Source of the DNA: an uncultured Verrucomicrobiota bacterium
GTDB lineage: Bacteria; Verrucomicrobiota; Kiritimatiellia; RFP12; UBA1067
Direction of reading: 5' to 3'
Length of the DNA: 17,180 bases
NCBI GenBank assembly: GCA_945483525.1
Contig: CALYRV010000031.1
Location: forward strand, 1 to 17,180
The notes under the pieces are model-generated. The model saw nothing but the letters and a program-made list of their open reading frames with translations, was not told the DNA's origin and did no database searches. Shown here one piece after another: positions 14,860 through 17,180 of this stretch. Made by a program: the position numbers and the translations under genes. Each line of letters begins with the position of its first letter. The stretch's first letter is position 1.

Positions 14860-16050
14860 TTGCGCAAGGCACGTCCAAACGGAATCGAACGGCTTGAGAG
14901 TTATCTCGTCAAGCTCATTCAGGAGAAGGGCGCCGATCAGGATTGCACGCCAGGCATCCGGTTCCTGCTGGCGGTGCTGAAGGCGCTGAGTTGCGTATTT
15001 GCGGCGGTCGTCGGAATCCGGTATCTGCTGTATCGGATCGGGTTGCTTCCCAGGTTCCCGCTCGGAGTGCAGGTCATTTCGATCGGTAACGTCACCGCCG
15101 GTGGCACGGGCAAGACCCCGGTGACCGAGATTTTCGCGCGGACGCTCGCGTCCGAAGGACGCAAGGTGGCGATCCTTTCGCGTGGTTATCGTCGCAAAGA
15201 GGCGCCGTTCTGGCAGCGGATGTTCACCCAGGTCGTTACGCCGCCGCTCGTGGTGTCCGACGGACGCCATGTTCTGCTTGACGCCGCGACCGGCGGTGAC
15301 GAGCCTTACATGCTCGCGTCGAATCTTCCCGGTGTCGCAGTGGTCGTTGATCGTAACCGCGTGAAGGCCGGTCGTTACGCGATCAAGCGGCTCGGTTGTG
15401 ATACGCTTATCCTCGACGACGGTTTTCAGTATCAGAAGCTCAAGCATTCCGTCGAGGTCGTGTTGGTAGATTCGACGAATCCGTTCGGCAACGGCAATAT
15501 GCTTCCCCGGGGAATTCTCCGAGAACCGGCCAGGAACCTGAAGCGAGCTGACATCATATTCCTCACCAAATGCCGCGGTGACGTGAGCGCGGTGAAGGAG
15601 GAGGTCAGGAAGTACAACACCACCGCCGAGATTGTGGAATGCAATCACACTCCGCGGGTGCTTAAGGACGTTTGGAGTCGCGAGGAGTATCCGTTGGAGT
15701 GGCTTCAGGGGAAGACGACGTGTACGCTTTCCGGTATCGCTTCTCCGAAAGGATTCGAGAATTCGCTCCGTCATCTCGGTGCGAAGGTCGTGTGGTGCGA
15801 ACGTTACGCCGATCATCATCGTTACGACTCGTCAGAAATCCTTTACGCCCTTAACCGTACCGCCGATATGGGCGCCGATGCACTGGTGACGACGGAGAAG
15901 GACGCGGTCCGGTTCCCGCGGTTCGAAACGGTTCCGGTGCGTTGCCTTTACCTGCGTATTGCCATTGAAATACTCGCAGGAGGGGAGAATTTCGCGGAGA
16001 TTATCAACCGGATATGTTTCCGGAAGGGGTCCGAAGGACCAGTGAAGTGA
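14860..16050 (+). CDS. lpxK: Tetraacyldisaccharide 4'-kinase LpxK
   Basis: LpxK phosphorylates the 4' position of the lipid A precursor at the inner membrane. The Walker A motif GNVTAGGTGKTP (76-87) follows a hydrophobic membrane-binding helix (about 32-60). Further family motifs are ILSRGYRRK (105-113), GGDEPYMLA (145-153), DDGFQYQKL (186-194), LPRGILREP (215-223) and TTEKDAVRF (344-352). The 396 residues exceed the 328 of E. coli, partly through an extra charged N-terminus (RLESYLVKLIQEKG). The start is a TTG at 14860 with the strong purine tract GAGGGGGAG about 8 nt upstream; no ATG fits. It lies 13 nt after lptD and closes the envelope cluster. Confidence 0.95.
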   Translation: MRKARPNGIERLESYLVKLIQEKGADQDCTPGIRFLLAVLKALSCVFAAVVGIRYLLYRIGLLPRFPLGVQVISIGNVTAGGTGKTPVTEIFARTLASEGRKVAILSRGYRRKEAPFWQRMFTQVVTPPLVVSDGRHVLLDAATGGDEPYMLASNLPGVAVVVDRNRVKAGRYAIKRLGCDTLILDDGFQYQKLKHSVEVVLVDSTNPFGNGNMLPRGILREPARNLKRADIIFLTKCRGDVSAVKEEVRKYNTTAEIVECNHTPRVLKDVWSREEYPLEWLQGKTTCTLSGIASPKGFENSLRHLGAKVVWCERYADHHRYDSSEILYALNRTADMGADALVTTEKDAVRFPRFETVPVRCLYLRIAIEILAGGENFAEIINRICFRKGSEGPVK

Positions 16051-16068
16051 AACGGAGCGCGGGGAATT

Positions 16069-16097
16069 TGATATAATAAGAAGAAAGTTTGCGGAGG
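16069..16097 (+). promoter_or_regulatory. Extended -10 promoter and ribosome binding site of the acyl-CoA ligase gene
   Basis: TGATATAAT (16069-16077) is followed by a leader of about 20 nt that contains a strong Shine-Dalgarno GGAGG (16093-16097), 7 nt before the ATG at 16105. Unlike the other copies of this promoter box, this one gives a normal leader. Confidence 0.65.
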
Positions 16098-16104
16098 AAA
16101 AGCA

Positions 16105-17180
16105 ATGACGATTCGTGGATTACTCGAGAAGAATGCTGCGGAGGTGCCGGAGTTTAACGCATTGACCTGGTGTCAGGACAAGGTCTGGCAACATCGTTCT
16201 TGGAAGGAGTATCTCGCGCGGGTGCGCGATTATGCGGAGGGTTATGGTACTCGTTTCGCGCTGAAGCCCCGTGAGGACAATACGGCGATTATCCTCGGCA
16301 ACGATCCCGACTGGTTGGAGACCTATCTCGCGCAAGCCGGTGCCGGTGTCGCGGTGGTGCCGATGGATCCGAAGTTGCACGAGTCCGAGATGGAGTATAT
16401 CCTCAACGACGCGCAGGTTCGGGTCGTCACGACGGACAAGGCCCATATCAAGATGATGATGACGCTGGCTCCGAAGGTGAAGACCCTGCGCGGAATCGTC
16501 ATTACCGATGGTCTGGTCCATGAGGGTCAGATGATCGGCGATGTCCCGGTCCTGCCGCTCGAGAAGCTCCGTGTTTCTGGCGGCGGCGCATGGTATGACG
16601 CAAATGTCGCGCAGGATGACGACGTCGCCTCGATCATCTATACTTCCGGTACGACCGGCAAGCCCAAGGGGGCGATGCTCACCCACCGCAATTTCGTCGC
16701 CGATGCCGATGGTGCGCTCGGTGTCTTCAACGCGAATCCGCCGATTTCGACCGCCGACTCCTTCCTCGTGGTCCTGCCGCTTTTCCATGCGTTCAGCTTC
16801 TGCGCGAACTTCGTGGTGACGCTCCGTACGCAGTCCGAGATGAAGTTTGTCGAGTCGCTTCGAACCGTCGGGCGTGACATCCACGACCTGAAGCCGACCG
16901 TGATCTGCGGGGTGCCGCTCCTGGCCGAGAAGCTTTTCGATAAAATTCAGGACGGTCTCGCGAAGTCGAAGATCGCGAAGTTCTTGATGTCCATCGGTCT
17001 GCGCGGGCCCGTGATGCATATGGTCTTTTTGAAGCTCGGCGGTAAGCTCAAGTTCTTCATCACCGGCGGTGCTCCGTGTCCGAAGCCGGTTATCGAGTGT
17101 TTCCGCAAGCTCCATGTCAACTTCCTCGAGGGGTACGGGCTTACCGAAACAGTTACCGCCTGCGCCATCTCAACAAGCCA
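16105..17180 (+). CDS. AMP-binding acyl-CoA/acyl-ACP ligase (partial, cut by the window end)
   Basis: The first 358 residues of an ANL-superfamily adenylating enzyme are present; the frame stays open to the last base. The phosphate loop is YTSGTTGKPKGAMLTH (179-194), followed by LPLFHAFSF (224-232), the adenine-binding region FITGGAP (318-324) and EGYGLTET (342-349). The residues LPLFHAFSF and the overall pattern fit medium- or long-chain fatty acid activation; the chain length and the acceptor (CoA or ACP) cannot be read from this part. The hinge and C-terminal lid with the catalytic lysine lie beyond the window. It has its own promoter and ribosome binding site after lpxK. A role in feeding acyl chains to lipid or lipid A synthesis is possible from context but is inference. 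Confidence 0.9.
   Translation, partial: MTIRGLLEKNAAEVPEFNALTWCQDKVWQHRSWKEYLARVRDYAEGYGTRFALKPREDNTAIILGNDPDWLETYLAQAGAGVAVVPMDPKLHESEMEYILNDAQVRVVTTDKAHIKMMMTLAPKVKTLRGIVITDGLVHEGQMIGDVPVLPLEKLRVSGGGAWYDANVAQDDDVASIIYTSGTTGKPKGAMLTHRNFVADADGALGVFNANPPISTADSFLVVLPLFHAFSFCANFVVTLRTQSEMKFVESLRTVGRDIHDLKPTVICGVPLLAEKLFDKIQDGLAKSKIAKFLMSIGLRGPVMHMVFLKLGGKLKFFITGGAPCPKPVIECFRKLHVNFLEGYGLTETVTACAISTS

Noticed and set aside
16028..16040. Short hairpin GGTCC-GAA-GGACC at the end of lpxK as a terminator
   Set aside because: It has only 5 bp, lies inside the coding region and is not followed by a T-run.
16120..17115. 331-residue minus-strand open frame opposite the acyl-CoA ligase gene
   Set aside because: It is a shadow frame rich in Arg, His and Leu. 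The plus-strand frame carries the full AMP-binding signature.

Overview
The window reads as a chromosomal stretch from a Gram-negative, probably anaerobic bacterium. It encodes lipid A and LPS assembly (lpxK, lptD), a rod-shape elongation machine (mreB, mreC, mreD, PBP2, rodA), methionine and one-carbon enzymes, and secreted glycoside-hydrolase-type proteins. The gene set, the secreted DUF4091 protein and the many cysteines in exported proteins suggest a gut or anaerobic member of the PVC group (Kiritimatiellota, Lentisphaerota or Verrucomicrobiota). That placement is inference; no rRNA or tRNA gene is present to confirm it.

Region 1 (1-764) is accessory. A small three-helix, SemiSWEET/PQ-loop-like membrane protein (121-396) has its own promoter. 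Its stop overlaps the start of a decayed secreted GH43-family glycosidase (393-636), of which only the signal peptide, the N-terminal motif and one C-terminal motif survive, in three different frames. The rest up to 764 holds no gene except the metF promoter. Region 2 (765-4185) is the folate/methionine pair metF and metH. MetH has the homocysteine, folate, cap and cobalamin domains but no C-terminal reactivation domain. Its linkers and one surface loop carry short tandem microrepeats (6-8 nt units) that look inserted. Region 3 (4172-5677, minus strand) is a secreted DUF4091 glycoside-hydrolase-like protein, convergent with metH and overlapping it by 14 nt.

Region 4 (5715-16050) is a long plus-strand cluster for cell-envelope growth: mreB, mreC, mreD, mrdA (PBP2), rodA, rng (RNase G/E), lptD and lpxK. 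From mreC onward the genes overlap or lie within about 15 nt of each other, so they are probably co-transcribed from a good promoter before mreB (TTGACT-17-TAAAAT). A three-arm inverted repeat between mreB and mreC could control mreC translation, and an internal promoter at the end of rng could drive lptD-lpxK separately. The cluster links peptidoglycan elongation, RNA processing and outer-membrane LPS export. Region 5 (16069-17180) is an AMP-binding acyl-CoA/acyl-ACP ligase with its own promoter and Shine-Dalgarno site, cut by the window edge.

A recurrent regulatory theme is an extended -10 box, TGATATAAT (once TGATATACT), placed so close to the start codon of metF, the DUF4091 gene and lptD that their transcripts should be leaderless or nearly so. 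I saw no tRNA, rRNA, CRISPR array, transposase, phage gene or defence system.
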